The position numbers were made by a program, and so were the translations under genes. The notes under the pieces are model-generated. The model was not told the DNA's origin. It was given only the letters and a program-made list of their open reading frames with translations, and ran no database searches. 8,561 nt of DNA, from NCBI GenBank assembly GCA_021825035.1, contig JAKAIQ010000083.1:1-8561 (forward strand), in the 5' to 3' direction. Below, one piece after another: positions 6,561 to 8,561 of the stretch. Every line of letters starts with the position of its first letter. The stretch's first letter is position 1. The stretch comes from Deltaproteobacteria bacterium (GTDB lineage: Bacteria > Desulfobacterota > GWC2-55-46).

Positions 6561-6568
6561 CCTCACCT
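6561..6568 (-). promoter_or_regulatory. queE ribosome binding site overlapping the protease stop codon
   Basis: On the minus strand AGGTGAGG lies ten bases before the queE GTG start, and its internal TGA (6563-6565) is the stop codon of the Lon-like protease. Ribosomes ending the protease therefore sit on the queE initiation region, which points to translational coupling. Confidence 0.6.
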
Positions 6569-8561
6569 GGAGTCCTTCTTGTCCGTGGGATTCTCCTTTT
6601 TGTTTTCCTCGACCCTGGGCAGGGCCTTCTTTTCAGCAGGCCTGCCGAACTCCTTGTAGCTCTTCGCAAGGGTCATGAGCCTCTTCTCCGCGAGGTAATT
6701 GATCGTGCCTTCGGGGAAGTTCCCCTTCTCGTCCCTCTCGCCCACCGGGGTCCCGGTGAGTATCTCAAGGCCCTCGTCAGCCATGCTTATCGGGTATATG
6801 TTGAATTTCCCGTCCCTCACGGCGTCTATCACCTCTTTCTTGAGCATGAGGTTCTTAACGTTCCTCTTCGGTATCACGACGCCCTGCCTCCCGGTGAGGC
6901 CCTTGGCCTTGCAGACCTCGAAAAAGCCCTCTATCTTCTCATTAACGCCGCCTATTGGCTGTACCTCGCCTTTCTGGTTCATGGAGCCGGTAACCGCCAT
7001 CCCCTGGTCTATCGGCACGCCGGAGAGGCTCGAGAGAATGGCGTACACCTCCGCGCATGTGGCGCTGTCGCCCTCTATCTCCTCGTAAAGCTGCTCGAAA
7101 CAGACGGAGGCCGAGAACGTAAGCGGGAATCTCTGGGAGAACCTTTCTCCGAGGAAGCTCGTCAGTATCATCAGGGCCTTATTGTGAATCCTGCCGCTCA
7201 TCTTGACTTCCCTTTCGATATTGACGACCCCGGAATCCCCCATGTAAGTCCGCGCGGTCACCCTCGAAGGCTTGCCGAAGGCGTAGTCCCCGGGGTCGAG
7301 GACGGCTATGCCGTTGACCTGGCCCGCGGTTTTGCCGTCGGTATCGACCATTATGGTGTCTTCGATGATGTATTCCCTGAGCTTGTCCTCTATTTTAGAG
7401 ACCCTCAATGTCTTTTCCCTGATGGCCCGCTCGACGTGGGCCTCGGTCACCATTCCCTGGCCTTCCACGCCCGCCCAGTAGCTCGCCTCAACGATAAGGT
7501 TCTTTACCTCGTTGAACCTCGTGGAAAGCTTCTCCTGGTCCCCGGCGAGCCTGCATCCGTATTCGGCCAGCCTCGCAACTCCGCTCCTTTCGAATGGAAG
7601 AAGATTCTCCTCCCTGCAGCGGGTCGCTATGAAATAGGCGTACTTGAGAACGTTGTCCCCGTTCCTCGGCATGATGTTGTCGAAGTCCGCCTTGACCTTG
7701 AAGAGCTTCCTGTACTCGTTGTCGAGATTGTAGAGGATGTAGTAGATCATCGGCTCGCCGACGAGGACGATCTTGATATCGACCGGCATCGGCGCAGGCT
7801 TCAGCGTCGAAGACGAGATGAGCCTGTACTGCTCCCACACGTCCTCTATCCTGACCTCCCTGTTCTTTATCATCCTCTTTATCGAGTCGTAGACGAAGAT
7901 GTTGCGGAGGATGTCGAGGGCGTTTACGATGAGATATCCGCCGTTGGCCTTGTGTATCGACCCGCCCTTTATCATCGTGAAGTCCGTGGTGGCAACCCCG
8001 AACTGGATCTTGTACTCCGTGCGCCCGAAGAGGTTATAGTAGGTGGGGTTCGCCTCGAACACCACCGGGGCGCCGGTGGTGTCCCTGTTGTTGATTATGA
8101 GGTTTACCTTGTAGCGCTCGAAGGTAGGCTCCGGCTTCTGCAGCCTGAGGGCTCCTATGGCCGCGGGCACCTCCTCCTTGGGCCTGAAGTCGTCTATGGA
8201 ATTGAGTATGTCCTCCTTGACCTCATTCAGGAATTCGGATATCCCCTTGATGCGTCCGAACTTCTCGAGGAGGTCGTGCATGAGGGGATTGACCACGTAC
8301 TGGACGACCTCCCTGTCGAGCGCGTTGAGCCTTTCCTTGGCCTCTTTCTCTATGTTACGCGCCTCCCTTATGGCGTCCGAGAGCTTGTCCTGGAGCATCT
8401 TGAGTTCATCCTCTATCGCCCTCTTTTTTCCCTCAGGAAGCGCATCGAACTCTTCCTGGCTCATCGCCTTGCCTGCCTTGGCAGGAACCACGGCCAGGCC
8501 GCTCACGGTCTTTTTCAGCAAAAGCCCCTTTTCGCCGGCCATCTGTTCGAGCCTGAAAAAG
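6563..8561 (-). CDS. Lon-like ATP-dependent protease, AAA_32 / S16 family (5' end off window)
   Basis: This is the C-terminal part of a LonB/YcbZ-type protease, an AAA+ unfoldase fused to a Lon serine-lysine peptidase. The frame is open to the right edge; family members are usually about 800 residues, so the N-terminal P-loop region is missing. The ATG at 8542 is internal, not a true start. Numbering from that Met: a charged, probably coiled-coil helical stretch (about 28-120), HKANGGYLIVNALDIL at 197-212 (Walker B-like region, with N207 where an acidic residue is often found), KADFDNIMPRN at 284-294, GDQEKLSTRF at 334-343, and the Lon domain from about 395 to 595. The catalytic serine is S493 in EGDSAT and the lysine is K536 in GGVNEKIEGFF, 43 residues apart, the same spacing as in E. 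coli Lon (S679/K722). A lysine-rich charged tail (about 636-659) ends the protein. It is probably a cytoplasmic quality-control protease; its substrates are unknown. Confidence 0.93.
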   Translation of the reverse strand, partial: FFRLEQMAGEKGLLLKKTVSGLAVVPAKAGKAMSQEEFDALPEGKKRAIEDELKMLQDKLSDAIREARNIEKEAKERLNALDREVVQYVVNPLMHDLLEKFGRIKGISEFLNEVKEDILNSIDDFRPKEEVPAAIGALRLQKPEPTFERYKVNLIINNRDTTGAPVVFEANPTYYNLFGRTEYKIQFGVATTDFTMIKGGSIHKANGGYLIVNALDILRNIFVYDSIKRMIKNREVRIEDVWEQYRLISSSTLKPAPMPVDIKIVLVGEPMIYYILYNLDNEYRKLFKVKADFDNIMPRNGDNVLKYAYFIATRCREENLLPFERSGVARLAEYGCRLAGDQEKLSTRFNEVKNLIVEASYWAGVEGQGMVTEAHVERAIREKTLRVSKIEDKLREYIIEDTIMVDTDGKTAGQVNGIAVLDPGDYAFGKPSRVTARTYMGDSGVVNIEREVKMSGRIHNKALMILTSFLGERFSQRFPLTFSASVCFEQLYEEIEGDSATCAEVYAILSSLSGVPIDQGMAVTGSMNQKGEVQPIGGVNEKIEGFFEVCKAKGLTGRQGVVIPKRNVKNLMLKKEVIDAVRDGKFNIYPISMADEGLEILTGTPVGERDEKGNFPEGTINYLAEKRLMTLAKSYKEFGRPAEKKALPRVEENKKENPTDKKDSR

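Noticed and set aside
8540..8542. ATG at 8542 as the true start of the Lon-like protease
   Set aside because: The frame stays open upstream to the window edge, and the protein would lack the N-terminal ATPase region expected in the family.

Overview
The window is a stretch of ordinary bacterial housekeeping chromosome: two convergent gene groups, with no mobile element, CRISPR array, tRNA or rRNA gene that I can see. GC content is high. Isoleucine ATA and arginine AGG codons are used heavily in every gene, and this uniform style suggests one long-resident genomic background. A Desulfobacterota (old Deltaproteobacteria) or Nitrospirota-like anaerobe would fit the gene types (CcsA-type cytochrome c assembly, an AAA_32 Lon-like protease, QueE, PlsY). 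That placement is inference with low confidence.

Left, plus-strand group (95-5061): a 65-residue zinc-ribbon protein; glmU (418-1803) and glmS (1844-3664), the two enzymes that make UDP-GlcNAc for peptidoglycan and lipopolysaccharide; a short-chain dehydrogenase of unknown substrate (3707-4474); and plsY (4480-5061), the membrane acyltransferase that starts phospholipid synthesis. From glmU onward the gaps are 40, 42 and 5 bases, so glmU-glmS-SDR-plsY is probably one envelope-precursor operon. A good sigma-70-type promoter sits directly against the glmU start codon, and glmU has no Shine-Dalgarno sequence, so its message may be leaderless.

Right, minus-strand group (8561 down to 5092): the C-terminal two-thirds or more of a Lon-like AAA_32 protease that runs off the right edge, then queE (7-carboxy-7-deazaguanine synthase, queuosine pathway), then a CcsA/ResC-type cytochrome c assembly membrane protein. 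Gaps are 12 and 34 bases, and the queE ribosome binding site overlaps the protease stop codon, so these are probably co-transcribed. The two groups meet tail to tail over only 30 bases (5062-5091), with no strong terminator.

I found no convincing new multi-gene system. The items most worth a second look are the apparently leaderless glmU start, the altered tryptophan-rich haem motif in the lone CcsA-like protein, the uncharacterised zinc-ribbon protein beside glmU, and the near terminator-less convergent junction.
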